From assembly GCA_026391805.1 (NCBI GenBank), contig JAPLDJ010000012.1:73268-137267 (forward strand): 64,000 nt of DNA, read 5' to 3'. Source of the DNA: Bacteroidota bacterium. Lineage in GTDB: Bacteria; Bacteroidota; Bacteroidia; Bacteroidales; FEN-979. The first letter of the stretch is position 1; each line of letters starts with the position of its first letter. This document shows positions 7,917 to 16,067 of the stretch, piece by piece. The translations under genes were made by a program, and so were the position numbers. The notes beneath the pieces were generated by a model. It was not told the DNA's origin, did not search any database, and was given only the letters and a program-made list of their open reading frames with translations.

Positions 7917-7993
7917 TTCAGCAGATTTTCTGAGAAAAGCGCAAAGGTAAAAAGTTTTCAAAAACGGGAACAAGAAAGTATTCAACCATGCAC

Positions 7994-9160
7994 CTATGCT
8001 GAAAGCTGTTCCCTGAAAGGCTTGGCATTGAGGATATTCTGGACCGGGCGAAATTCGCTGCGGATGATCTCCCAGCGACCCGGGTATTCATTGAACAGGT
8101 ACAGAATCTTTTGTTTATGCTTTTTCAGTGCATCCGTGATGGCAGGAGGGCTGACCGGAGTCGGGAACTCACTTCCGATATTGGCGCCGGTCAGGAGTTT
8201 ATTCTTTGATTTTACATGATGGGCGGCATTTTCAAGCTTATCGAGCAGGATGACCGTCTTGGTGTATTTTGCAGGAATATCACCGACAATTTCTGCGATG
8301 GCTTCCTTCTGCCGCTGAACCGGTTTTTCAATTATAAGCAGGTGAAAATCAGAAATAAGGACAAAATCGCTGGTTCCTTCCAGGTTCATGGTCTCTGCAT
8401 AACGGACTGCCTGCAGAATAACTGGCTTCAGGGTATCCATATCGCCCCCGTAATCCCTGATCTTTGAAACAGCGCTTTCCGCAAACCGGTAAGTTGTTCC
8501 CGTAGCAGATGAAAGATCAGCAAGATAGCTGTTGCTTAACCGGATCAGACCGTCCCTGTATTTTTCCCGGGTGATCTCAAGCTCTTCCCTGAGAAAATTC
8601 CGTTCCCTGAGAATGGCCCTTGTATTTTCATTCAGCGTGGCCGAGAGTTCCTTGTCAGACTGAAGATTGTTCAGAAAGGTCAGGATTGAATTCCTGACAA
8701 CATGGGCAATGATCGTCTTGTTGTCGGTGGTCAGAATCTTATTCGGACTCACCGTTCCGAAATTGCTCAGATCCTGGTTGAAGTAAATGAAGAACAGGTC
8801 GTTTTTACCGTCAAATGAGTTCGGAATCCTTACCAATAATATATTGTTGCTTAATTCATTGAATATCTCCAGTTGAACCTTTTCTTTCGTTTTGACTTCA
8901 AATAAAAGATCTTCTTTTCGCAACCATGAATAAGGAGCATTATCAAGCCGGAGCCGGTTAAAAACAGATGGTGTATCTGAAATCCGGAATGATTCGGGCA
9001 AATATTCCCCGTTCTCATTACGTACCATCGTTGAAGTCAAAGCATCGGATTCATTGGAATAATAAACTGCAATAACCTTTTCGATGCCCGGCAGGAGCGA
9101 AGGCAACGTATTCAGAATGAAAAGAATCGGCTTTTCAGAATAGGAAAAAACTCTCTTCAT
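7994..9160 (-). CDS. Unrecognised 388-residue cytoplasmic protein
   Basis: I do not recognise the family. The protein has no signal peptide or membrane segment. Residues ~1-150 look like an alpha/beta sensor-type domain. Residues ~165-210 are strongly charged and helical (NTRAILRERNFLREELEITREKY), probably a coiled coil. The end contains a helical KKHKQKILYLFNEYPGRWEI segment that might bind nucleic acid. It diverges from a 62-residue gene across a 311-bp region full of GCTTAA sites, one pair of which sits inside its own promoter spacer. That suggests autoregulation or control by a linked factor (inference). The gene stops 77 bp before the SDR gene on the same strand. Confidence 0.75.
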   Translation of the reverse strand: MKRVFSYSEKPILFILNTLPSLLPGIEKVIAVYYSNESDALTSTMVRNENGEYLPESFRISDTPSVFNRLRLDNAPYSWLRKEDLLFEVKTKEKVQLEIFNELSNNILLVRIPNSFDGKNDLFFIYFNQDLSNFGTVSPNKILTTDNKTIIAHVVRNSILTFLNNLQSDKELSATLNENTRAILRERNFLREELEITREKYRDGLIRLSNSYLADLSSATGTTYRFAESAVSKIRDYGGDMDTLKPVILQAVRYAETMNLEGTSDFVLISDFHLLIIEKPVQRQKEAIAEIVGDIPAKYTKTVILLDKLENAAHHVKSKNKLLTGANIGSEFPTPVSPPAITDALKKHKQKILYLFNEYPGRWEIIRSEFRPVQNILNAKPFREQLSA

Positions 9161-9251
9161 GTTGTTTGTTCCTGTTTTGGTAAGGCAACCAGCTTGTCTG
9201 TTCCTGGTATAAAAGTATCCTGCAATGGATTGTAAAACACTTAATCGGATA

Positions 9252-9283
9252 CAAAGATAAGCTTAATTTTATACTTAAGCAAA
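9252..9283 (-). promoter_or_regulatory. Promoter of the 388-residue protein gene, with internal GCTTAA sites
   Basis: On the minus strand TTTG (9283-9280), a 20-bp spacer and TATCTTTG (9259-9252) match the consensus. Two GCTTAA/TTAAGC hexamers (9261-9266 and 9275-9280) lie within the spacer, placed so that a bound protein would block RNA polymerase. Confidence 0.65.
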
Positions 9284-9470
9284 TTTTAGCTTAATTATTT
9301 TCTTAAATTGCTTAAGTTTTCTTTTCGTTGAAAATTAGGCAGAAAATTTAGCATGAGAAATTACTTAAATCTCTTTTAATTAGCTAATTATTAGTATATT
9401 TTTGTTTTCGGAAGAATGAATTCCAAACGAAAACATAGAAATAATCTCAAATATATTTAAGCAAATTAAG
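9261..9470. promoter_or_regulatory. Array of GCTTAA/TTAAGC sites, probable operators
   Basis: The hexamer GCTTAA or its complement occurs at 9261-9266, 9275-9280, 9289-9294, 9310-9315 and 9457-9462. Several share the wider form CTTAAGCAAATT; 9274-9286 and 9305-9316 are inverted copies of it apart from one base. The last copy overlaps the ribosome entry region of the 62-residue gene. The region is very AT-rich. This is consistent with cooperative binding by one regulator of both divergent genes. Confidence 0.5.
9377..9404 (+). promoter_or_regulatory. Promoter with a 14-bp palindrome in its spacer
   Basis: TATTTTTG at 9397-9404 matches the TAnnTTTG -7 element. The -33 region is only T-rich (TTTT 9374-9377). 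Between them 9377-9390 (TAATTAGCTAATTA) is a perfect palindrome. It would drive the 62-residue gene with a leader of about 60 nt. Confidence 0.5.
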
Positions 9471-9471
9471 T

Positions 9472-9660
9472 ATGGCAGAACTGGATTATTATTCCGTTAT
9501 GCAAAAGCGAATAGAGTATTTTGCAAAGAGATATGATCCCTATAACAGGTATCTTCCCAGAGAAGAACCGGTTCCTGAAGAAGCTAAGGTTCCAAAGGTC
9601 AGGAAGTCGCCCAATAAGGCTATGGCTGCATTTAGCTACCTGTATTCCTTGCTTTTTTAA
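9472..9660 (+). CDS. Small 62-residue protein of unknown function
   Basis: This short protein begins MAELDYYSVMQKRIEYFAKR. It has an amphipathic N-terminal helix rich in Tyr, a Pro/Glu-rich middle (LPREEPVPEEAKVPK) and an aromatic-hydrophobic C-terminus (AFSYLYSLLF). There is no signal peptide or recognised motif. Supporting evidence that it is real: a plausible promoter (9397-9404), a conserved-looking operator overlapping its start, and no competing frame. It may be a small regulatory or structural protein; I cannot assign a function. Confidence 0.6.
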   Translation: MAELDYYSVMQKRIEYFAKRYDPYNRYLPREEPVPEEAKVPKVRKSPNKAMAAFSYLYSLLF

Positions 9661-9671
9661 CGGATTAAGGT

Positions 9672-9679
9672 TATCTTTG
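9672..9679 (+). promoter_or_regulatory. -7 element of the SRPBCC-GyrI gene
   Basis: TATCTTTG matches TAnnTTTG exactly and lies 21 bp before the ATG at 9701, giving a leader of about 15 nt. Confidence 0.6.
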
Positions 9680-9700
9680 TAGAAATAAAACCTTTGGAAC

Positions 9701-10702
9701 ATGAAAGCTTTAAAGAGAACCATCTTTGCACTTGTTGCGTTGATTGTACTTCTGGTAGTTATTTCCTTCTTCCTGCCGGGAACATACCATGTTGAACGCA
9801 GCACTTTTATAAAATCGGATAAGACCATTATTTATGATCTTGTCAGTCACTTAAACAGATGGAATGTATGGACTCCCTGGACAAAAGAGATGGATTCCAC
9901 AGCAGTTTTTGAGCTGGTCGGGACAGATGGGGAGGTTGGCGCCGTACGCAAATGGGATGGCAAGGTGATGGGAAACGGTGAAATGTCCATATCGGAACTT
10001 GTACCAGATCAATTAGTTGGATATGATCTTTCATTCCGGCATGGAAAATTCAATTCTAAAGGCAAACTGACGATTGAAACGGCAGGTGACTCTTGCAAGG
10101 TCACATGGGTTGACGAAGGCAACCTGGGTCAAAATCCGTACAGCCGGTACATGGGACTTTTTATGGGAAAGAAGATGGGGAAAGATTTTGATAACTGTCT
10201 TGCCAAGCTGAAAAAAGTTGCAGAGGAACGGAAAGACTGGCCTGTTATCACCGAAAAAACAATTCCGGACCAGATTGCACTGCTGGTCAAAGATTCTGCA
10301 GGACCGAAAACCTATTCACAGGTCATGGGCAAGGGCTACATGGAGATCATGGAATACATCAAAACCAACAAGCTGAAAATGACCGGTCCCCCGTTTGCCA
10401 TGTACCTGAAATGGGATTCGGTGACTTTCTTTTCGGTAATGGACCTTTGTATTCCAGTTGAAAAAGCTGAAAAAGGCAAAGGGCGGATACGGGTTGAAAA
10501 AATTCCCGCCCAGAATGCAGTTGTTGCAACCTATTTCGGTCCATACGATAAAACTGCAAGTGCATACAAGGCACTGGACCAGTATTGTAAAGAAAGGGGA
10601 AAGGTAGTCACAGGAGGTCCTTGGGAAATCTACATAACCGATCCTATGACCCAGAAAGACCCGATGAAGGTTCAAACGGATATCCTGTTCCCCGTAAAGT
10701 AA
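9701..10702 (+). CDS. SRPBCC-domain protein fused to a GyrI-like ligand-binding domain
   Basis: The 333-residue protein has an N-terminal membrane anchor (residues ~5-27, TIFALVALIVLLVVISFFLPG). Next comes an SRPBCC/START-like helix-grip domain (~30-170, containing WNVWTPWTKEMDS and RKWDGKVMGNGEMSI), then a GyrI-like/BacR-type domain (~180-333, containing VVATYFGPYDKTASAYKALDQY and GGPWEIYITDPMTQKDPMK). Both folds bind small hydrophobic or cationic ligands. The combination occurs in Bacteroidota proteins of uncertain role; ligand sensing or transfer at the membrane is likely. The gene has its own promoter and a strong terminator, so it is monocistronic. Confidence 0.85.
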   Translation: MKALKRTIFALVALIVLLVVISFFLPGTYHVERSTFIKSDKTIIYDLVSHLNRWNVWTPWTKEMDSTAVFELVGTDGEVGAVRKWDGKVMGNGEMSISELVPDQLVGYDLSFRHGKFNSKGKLTIETAGDSCKVTWVDEGNLGQNPYSRYMGLFMGKKMGKDFDNCLAKLKKVAEERKDWPVITEKTIPDQIALLVKDSAGPKTYSQVMGKGYMEIMEYIKTNKLKMTGPPFAMYLKWDSVTFFSVMDLCIPVEKAEKGKGRIRVEKIPAQNAVVATYFGPYDKTASAYKALDQYCKERGKVVTGGPWEIYITDPMTQKDPMKVQTDILFPVK

Positions 10703-10719
10703 ATCGAAAAGAAATTCTT

Positions 10720-10760
10720 AAAAGCGCCGTGAAATGACAAATATCTCCCGGCGCTTTTTA
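10720..10760 (+). terminator. Intrinsic terminator after the SRPBCC-GyrI gene
   Basis: AAAAGCGCCG (10720-10729) and CGGCGCTTTT (10749-10758) form a 10-bp perfect stem with a 19-nt loop, followed by further T residues. Confidence 0.85.
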
Positions 10761-10797
10761 TTTCTTCGTACTTTTATTGCAGCCATTTTCTGATCCT

Positions 10798-12279
10798 ATG
10801 TTTTTACGATTCCTGAAACTCCAGGTTAAAACGACCACCCGGTCACCCATGTGGCAGAAAAACCTGGTTCTCAATATCATCGTTGGTTTTTTTATCCTGA
10901 TTTCGGTTCTCTACCTGCTGATGCTCGGTCTGTTCCTCGACCAGATCCTGAAAGACTTATTGCCAAAAAGAGATCCGTTACAGCTGGTCAATGGCGCGCT
11001 TATCTATTATTTCTTTGCCGACCTGATGATACGGTTCATGATGCAGAACCTGCCGAGGCTGAACATTGAGTCTTACCTTCATCTGCCGATAAAGAAAGGA
11101 GCCATCATTCATTACATGATGGGACGGACCGTGGCAGATATCTTCAACCTGCTTCCGTTGCTCGTATTTGTTCCGGTGACGTTTACAATTGTCCAGCCTC
11201 ACGCAGGAAACATTCCGGCCCTGGCATGGATCATCTCGCTGATCCTTATGATCTTATCAAACAATTTCCTGGCAACATATCTGAAGCGGCTCCTGGGAGC
11301 AAAACCATCGGTTGTCGGGGTCATAGGCCTTGTATTCCTGGCTCTGATCGTACTGGAAAGAACCAACGTAATCTCACTTGCACTATTTTCAGGTATGTTC
11401 TTTCACTACATCCAGGTCCATCCGGCATGGGTTCTGATCATTTTATGCTACCTTTTTCTCATTTATGATCTTCATTATCAATTCCTGAAGAAACATCTTT
11501 TCCCGGATGAAGTACAGAAAAAGAAAGCGGAAGAGTATCGTGACCAGGCGGAAAACCGCTACCTGAAAGCGCTCGGACTGACCGGAAGCATGCTCCTGCT
11601 GGAATTTAAAATGTACATCCGCAACAAAAGGACAAAAACGATCCTTTACATGGCGCCCATTTTCGTTTTATATGGTTTGATGATCTACAATAGTCCCGGC
11701 GTGCTGAATCAAACAGGAATGCTGATGTTCGTGGGTGTTTTCATGACCGGCGGCATGATGCTCAACTATGCCAATTATGCCTTTGGATACGAAAGCTGCT
11801 ATTTTGATGCTTTACTGACCAAGAACATCGACTTTTCGCAGTATATCCGGGTAAAATTCTACATTGCCGTTTTAATCGCGACCGTTTTTTACATTCTTAC
11901 GATCCCGTATCTCTTCTACGGCGTGAGGATCCTGCTGATCAACACGGCCATGTACTTCTACAACATCGGATTCCTTTCATACACACTGCTCTATTTTGCA
12001 ACCTTTAACAAAAAAAGGATCGACATGAACAGGGGAGGGATGTTCAATTACCAAGGCATCGGATCCATGAACTGGCTGGCTGTTGTTCCTGCCTTTCTTC
12101 TTCCGTTCCTGATCTTTCTCCTGTTTAATTTCCTTGGCCACCCGGATCTCGGACTTATTTTTACAACTCTGCTTGGCATCACAGGACTTGTTTTTATGAA
12201 ATTCATCCTCCGGTGGATTACGCGGAATTTTCATCAGCGTAAGTATATAATGGCTTCAGGTTTCAGGACAAGAGATTAA
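10798..12279 (+). CDS. ABC transporter permease, DUF5687 family
   Basis: This 493-residue inner membrane protein starts MFLRFLKLQVKTTTRSP and has about 10-12 hydrophobic segments, for example NIIVGFFILISVLYLLMLGLF near 35 and AVVPAFLLPFLIFLLF near 430. A charged loop around 240-260 (DEVQKKKAEEYRDQAENRY) separates two halves. It matches the DUF5687 permeases of Bacteroidota, which pair with a single ABC ATPase; the ATPase gene starts 12 bp after its stop. The ATG at 10798 is preferred over an in-frame TTG at 10777, as it lies right before the conserved N-terminus. The transported substrate is unknown. Confidence 0.85.
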   Translation: MFLRFLKLQVKTTTRSPMWQKNLVLNIIVGFFILISVLYLLMLGLFLDQILKDLLPKRDPLQLVNGALIYYFFADLMIRFMMQNLPRLNIESYLHLPIKKGAIIHYMMGRTVADIFNLLPLLVFVPVTFTIVQPHAGNIPALAWIISLILMILSNNFLATYLKRLLGAKPSVVGVIGLVFLALIVLERTNVISLALFSGMFFHYIQVHPAWVLIILCYLFLIYDLHYQFLKKHLFPDEVQKKKAEEYRDQAENRYLKALGLTGSMLLLEFKMYIRNKRTKTILYMAPIFVLYGLMIYNSPGVLNQTGMLMFVGVFMTGGMMLNYANYAFGYESCYFDALLTKNIDFSQYIRVKFYIAVLIATVFYILTIPYLFYGVRILLINTAMYFYNIGFLSYTLLYFATFNKKRIDMNRGGMFNYQGIGSMNWLAVVPAFLLPFLIFLLFNFLGHPDLGLIFTTLLGITGLVFMKFILRWITRNFHQRKYIMASGFRTRD

Positions 12280-12291
12280 AAATTTACTTCT

Positions 12292-12990
12292 ATGATTGAT
12301 CTAAATAACATTACTAAAATATATGGAAAACAGACTGTTCTGAATATCCAAAGCCTTACTATAAACAAGGGGGAAAGCTTTGGATTGGTCGGGAATAACG
12401 GTGCTGGCAAGACGACCATGTTCAGATGCATTCTTGACCTGATCCGGCCCAATTCAGGAACCGTTTGCATAAAGAATAAAAATGTCGCGACAGACGAATC
12501 CTGGAAGAAATTTACCGGTTCATACCTTGATGATGGGTTCCTGATCGATTTTCTGACGCCCGAAGAATATTTCAGGTTCGTTGCGGATGTTTATCAGCTA
12601 TCAGAAGGGGACCTGGTTGAGTTTTACCGGAAATTTGACGACTTCTTTAACAATGAGATCCTTGGGAAGAAAAAACTGATCCGGAACCTTTCGAGCGGTA
12701 ACCGGCAGAAGATCGGCATCGCAGCAGCCCTCATGCCTGATCCTGAGATCCTTGTCCTCGATGAACCCTTTAACAGCCTCGACCCGACAACACAGATCCG
12801 GCTTAAGAACCTCCTGAAATCTCTTCAGAAAGAAAAAGAGATCACCATCCTGATCTCCAGCCATGATCTTAATCATATAACGGAAGTCTGCAACCGGATT
12901 GACATTCTTCATGAGGGCGTGATCGTTCACGACCTTGCTACCAACCAGGATACGCTAAAGGTTTTAGAGAACTATTTTTCGGTCAGTTAG
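12292..12990 (+). CDS. ABC transporter ATP-binding protein
   Basis: The 232-residue protein is a single nucleotide-binding domain. Walker A is GNNGAGKTT (about residues 34-42), the signature is LSSGNRQK (a variant of LSGGQ), Walker B is ILVLDEP, the D-loop is NSLD and the switch His is in SSHDL. It energises the DUF5687 permease encoded 12 bp upstream. The layout matches ABC-2-type exporters in which one ATPase serves one permease. It lacks C-terminal extensions. The substrate is not predictable. Confidence 0.92.
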   Translation: MIDLNNITKIYGKQTVLNIQSLTINKGESFGLVGNNGAGKTTMFRCILDLIRPNSGTVCIKNKNVATDESWKKFTGSYLDDGFLIDFLTPEEYFRFVADVYQLSEGDLVEFYRKFDDFFNNEILGKKKLIRNLSSGNRQKIGIAAALMPDPEILVLDEPFNSLDPTTQIRLKNLLKSLQKEKEITILISSHDLNHITEVCNRIDILHEGVIVHDLATNQDTLKVLENYFSVS

Positions 12991-13019
12991 TAATATCATT
13001 ACATATCTTTATAATAATA

Positions 13020-13051
13020 TTTGTCATTGTCAGATTTACTTCCGATCTTTG
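13020..13051 (+). promoter_or_regulatory. Probable promoter of the hpdBCA operon
   Basis: TTTG (13020-13023), a 20-bp spacer and GATCTTTG (13044-13051) match the consensus except for the first base of the -7 element. The expected start is near 13057, giving a leader of ~60 nt. Confidence 0.55.
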
Positions 13052-13056
13052 ATGTT

Positions 13057-13083
13057 CTTATATGAATATCAGATACATATAAG
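13057..13083 (+). promoter_or_regulatory. Inverted repeat in the hpdB leader
   Basis: CTTATATG (13057-13064) and CATATAAG (13076-13083) are perfect 8-bp inverted repeats with an 11-nt spacer, placed at the predicted transcription start. This is typical of an operator for a dimeric regulator, or a 5' stabilising hairpin. Confidence 0.5.
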
Positions 13084-13119
13084 TCCATTAACCGATCATT
13101 CATTCAAAATACCATAAAA

Positions 13120-15801
13120 ATGAAATCCCCGCAAACCTCCATGGATTCGCCTTTATACAACTATTTCGGACCCCGGCCCGAAGGTGAAATTCAGCCCAGG
13201 GAAGTTAAGAGAGAACCTTCTGCCCGGATTGCCAGGGCGCGCCAGTTGTATTTTGACACGAAGTCATCAGCTTCCGTTGAATTTCCTTACTGGTACACAA
13301 GGAAATGGGAAGAGCTGGACGGAGAAATCACCATGGTGAGAAGGGCGGAAGCCTTGAAATCAGCATTTTCGCACATTACCCCAACCATATTCCCCGGCGA
13401 ACTGCTTGTTATGGGTAAGGCTCATTACCTGCGGGGATCTTATCCGATGCCCTGGCTTTCTGAAGCTTATTTCATGGCCCAGGAGGATGAAATGTACAAG
13501 GAGGCGCTCGAAGCCGGCAAGATCAGCGCCGACAAGGTGACAACGATGGGGCAGGGTGGGGGCAATGTTACCAAAAGCACCGGGAATGTCCTTTCTATCG
13601 CCGGGAAATTCGGACTCAGGAAAGAAGAAATGCCGGTTTTGTTGCAGATCGCCAGAAAATGGTTCAATAAATCGGTGGATGATGTTGGTCATAAATATGA
13701 ACAACTCGTCCCGGGCTACAAGGAAAAAGAAGAGATCATGCGTGCTGTCATCTGCATGTTCGACTCCGGTTATACATTGCCGCAGGGCAGGGAGGTGATG
13801 AATTATTATTATCCGCTGCAATTCGGAATTGAAGGCATCCGGAAGATCTGCAAGGAAAAAATGCAGGAAACTGCCGGCTATCCTGACATGGACCGGATGT
13901 ATTTCTACAAGGCCATTAACATCATGCTGGAAGGTCTGCAGTCGTGGATCCGGAATCATGCCGGCGAAGCCAGGTTCATGGCATCGCTTGAAAAAGATGA
14001 AACCCAGGCTGCTGAATACCTTGATATGGCCGGGCGGCTGGATTGGCTTGCAGAGAATCCACCGCGAACCTTCCACGATGCCCTGCAGCTGGTCTGGATC
14101 TTCCATGTTGCCGTTTTGAATGAAGATGCGATCTCGGGATTGTCACCCGGGCGTCTGGGACAGGTTCTTTATCCATACTGGAAACGGGACGTTGAAAATG
14201 GGATCCTGAACCGTGAACGGACGCTGGAACTGCTTGAGTGCATGCGCATGAAGTTCACTGAACTGGATTGTTTTGCATCGATGGGCGTTGTCGGCGGCGT
14301 TCTGAGTGGTAATACCTTCAACAATCTCTGCATCGGCGGACTCACGAAAGACGGAAACAGCGCTGCCAACGAACTGGAGATGCTGATCCTTGAATCGGCC
14401 ATCACCAATGATAACCCGCAACCCACGCTGAGCTTGCTGTACGATGAAAAGCTTCCGGATGAATTCCTTTACAAAGGAATAGAATGCACCAAGATCGGAA
14501 CAGGTTATCCTGCCTGGGTCAACAACCGGGTGGCTATGGATTTTCTCCTGAATAATTATAAAAATGAAGGCATGGGACTGGAAGAGGTTCGTGCCTGGTC
14601 GATCGGCGGATGCCTGGAAACTTCACCGGGAAGCTGGATGCCGCTCGAACTCGATGGCGTTGTTCATTATATTCCCGGGGGATCGGCACCTGCAACCAGC
14701 GTCGGCGTGCATTTCATTTCCCTGCCTAAAGTTCTCGAAGCCGTGTTGTTCGATGGTTTGGACATGCGGACCGGCAGGAGGGTTTATCCTTCGCACGGAC
14801 TGAAGCTTGAATCGTACGACCTAGTATGGGAAGCCTTTCAGAAGTATTTCAGCCTGACGGTTGAAGTTCTGACGCTGACCAATAACATCCAGCATGATAT
14901 CTGGGGCAAGATCTCGCCATCCATCATCAACAGCATGCTGAAGCCCGATTGCCTCGAGACGGGAAAAGATATCAGCCGTAAAGGATCGCGGTACAACCGA
15001 ACCTTCAACGTGGAGATCTGCGGCGGCGTTAACCTGGTCAATTCATTGGCATCCATCCGCAAGAATGTTTTTGAGGATCAGAATTTTACGCTGGATACGA
15101 TGAGAAAAGCCATCGTGGAGAATTTCGGGTACATCCCTGCGCCTGAGACAGGTTCCTACAGCCTGACTGAACAGAGAAAAACCAATGATTACGGGAACTG
15201 GCTTAAAATTCATAAGCAATGCCTGGATGCTCCGAAGTACGGGAACAGCGATCAGTATGTTGATTCCATATTTAAGGAATGGCAGGAATGGTTCAGCGCC
15301 ATGTGCGAAAATTACCGGTCGATCTACGATGAACCTTTGTATTCCTGCCAGATTTCGGTTTCCACGCACGGCCCGATGGGTGCCGTAACGATGGCAACGC
15401 CCGATGGCCGGCTTGGCGGGACTACTTTCTCCGATGGCTCTGTTTCCGCTTATCCCGGAACCGATAAGAACGGACCATATGCGTTGTTCACCTCGGCATC
15501 GTGCTACAATCATGCATTGTCGCAGAATTCGCAGCTGAATATGAAGATCCATCCGTCGGCAATCCAGGGACGGGAAGGCGCACGGAAATTCCTCGAACTG
15601 ATCAAAGCATACTTGCGCAAAGGAGGATTCCATGTTCAGTTCAACGTGGTTGACTCGCGGATGCTGAAGGATGCCCAGGAACATCCTGAGAACTACCGGG
15701 GACTGATGGTACGAGTGGCAGGGTTTACCCAATACTGGGTCGAGCTTGGAAAGCAGATCCAGGATGAGGTCATTGCCCGTACGGAATATACCACAATATA
15801 A
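13120..15801 (+). CDS. hpdB: 4-hydroxyphenylacetate decarboxylase, glycyl radical large subunit
   Basis: This 893-residue glycyl radical enzyme has a PFL-like domain and the C-terminal radical domain VRVAGFTQYWVELG (Gly868). The active-site thiyl Cys is C498 in GGCLETSPG, with E500 two residues later. From memory, Clostridium scatologenes HPAD uses Ser344, Cys503, Glu505, His536, Glu637 and Gly873. This protein has Ser339, Cys498, Glu500, His531, Glu632 and Gly868, all shifted by exactly five. The enzyme decarboxylates 4-hydroxyphenylacetate (a tyrosine breakdown product) to p-cresol in anaerobes. The next two genes encode the small subunit and activase, which separates it from phenylacetate and indoleacetate decarboxylases that lack a small subunit. 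Composition looks like the neighbours'. Confidence 0.93.
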   Translation: MKSPQTSMDSPLYNYFGPRPEGEIQPREVKREPSARIARARQLYFDTKSSASVEFPYWYTRKWEELDGEITMVRRAEALKSAFSHITPTIFPGELLVMGKAHYLRGSYPMPWLSEAYFMAQEDEMYKEALEAGKISADKVTTMGQGGGNVTKSTGNVLSIAGKFGLRKEEMPVLLQIARKWFNKSVDDVGHKYEQLVPGYKEKEEIMRAVICMFDSGYTLPQGREVMNYYYPLQFGIEGIRKICKEKMQETAGYPDMDRMYFYKAINIMLEGLQSWIRNHAGEARFMASLEKDETQAAEYLDMAGRLDWLAENPPRTFHDALQLVWIFHVAVLNEDAISGLSPGRLGQVLYPYWKRDVENGILNRERTLELLECMRMKFTELDCFASMGVVGGVLSGNTFNNLCIGGLTKDGNSAANELEMLILESAITNDNPQPTLSLLYDEKLPDEFLYKGIECTKIGTGYPAWVNNRVAMDFLLNNYKNEGMGLEEVRAWSIGGCLETSPGSWMPLELDGVVHYIPGGSAPATSVGVHFISLPKVLEAVLFDGLDMRTGRRVYPSHGLKLESYDLVWEAFQKYFSLTVEVLTLTNNIQHDIWGKISPSIINSMLKPDCLETGKDISRKGSRYNRTFNVEICGGVNLVNSLASIRKNVFEDQNFTLDTMRKAIVENFGYIPAPETGSYSLTEQRKTNDYGNWLKIHKQCLDAPKYGNSDQYVDSIFKEWQEWFSAMCENYRSIYDEPLYSCQISVSTHGPMGAVTMATPDGRLGGTTFSDGSVSAYPGTDKNGPYALFTSASCYNHALSQNSQLNMKIHPSAIQGREGARKFLELIKAYLRKGGFHVQFNVVDSRMLKDAQEHPENYRGLMVRVAGFTQYWVELGKQIQDEVIARTEYTTI

Positions 15802-15827
15802 TCGGTTCAATAGATAAAGATTAGATT

Positions 15828-16067
15828 ATGAACCATATAGACTGTAAATATTACCTGGCGACGGATGTCTTCAACGGCATCTGCAAACGAACCAAAGATA
15901 CCATCCTTGCTGATGCGCCAGCCTGTGAAGACTTTGAGAAAGTTGCAAAATGCAGGCATTGCGTCCATTATTCCGAAGATGATCTTTATACCGGAAAGTG
16001 TAAGAACCTTACCCTGGCTTATCCGGACATGAAAGCAGGCACCTGTGCGGATTTTACATGGAACTGA
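15828..16067 (+). CDS. hpdC: 4-hydroxyphenylacetate decarboxylase small subunit
   Basis: The 79-residue protein has seven cysteines and an N-terminal histidine in the arrangement of HPAD small subunits. His3, Cys6, Cys19 and Cys33 fit the unusual His/Cys3 [4Fe-4S] site; Cys42, Cys45, Cys58 and Cys73 fit the second [4Fe-4S] site. The YPDMKAGTCADF end is also typical. The subunit regulates and stabilises the large subunit in a hetero-octamer. It starts 26 bp after hpdB, and its last 10 bp overlap the start of hpdA, implying translational coupling. Confidence 0.93.
   Translation: MNHIDCKYYLATDVFNGICKRTKDTILADAPACEDFEKVAKCRHCVHYSEDDLYTGKCKNLTLAYPDMKAGTCADFTWN

Noticed and set aside
15043-15810. 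Long minus-strand frame opposite hpdB
   Set aside because: It is a shadow of the strongly supported hpdB coding frame; many similar shadow frames oppose gyrA, clpC, recN and lon.
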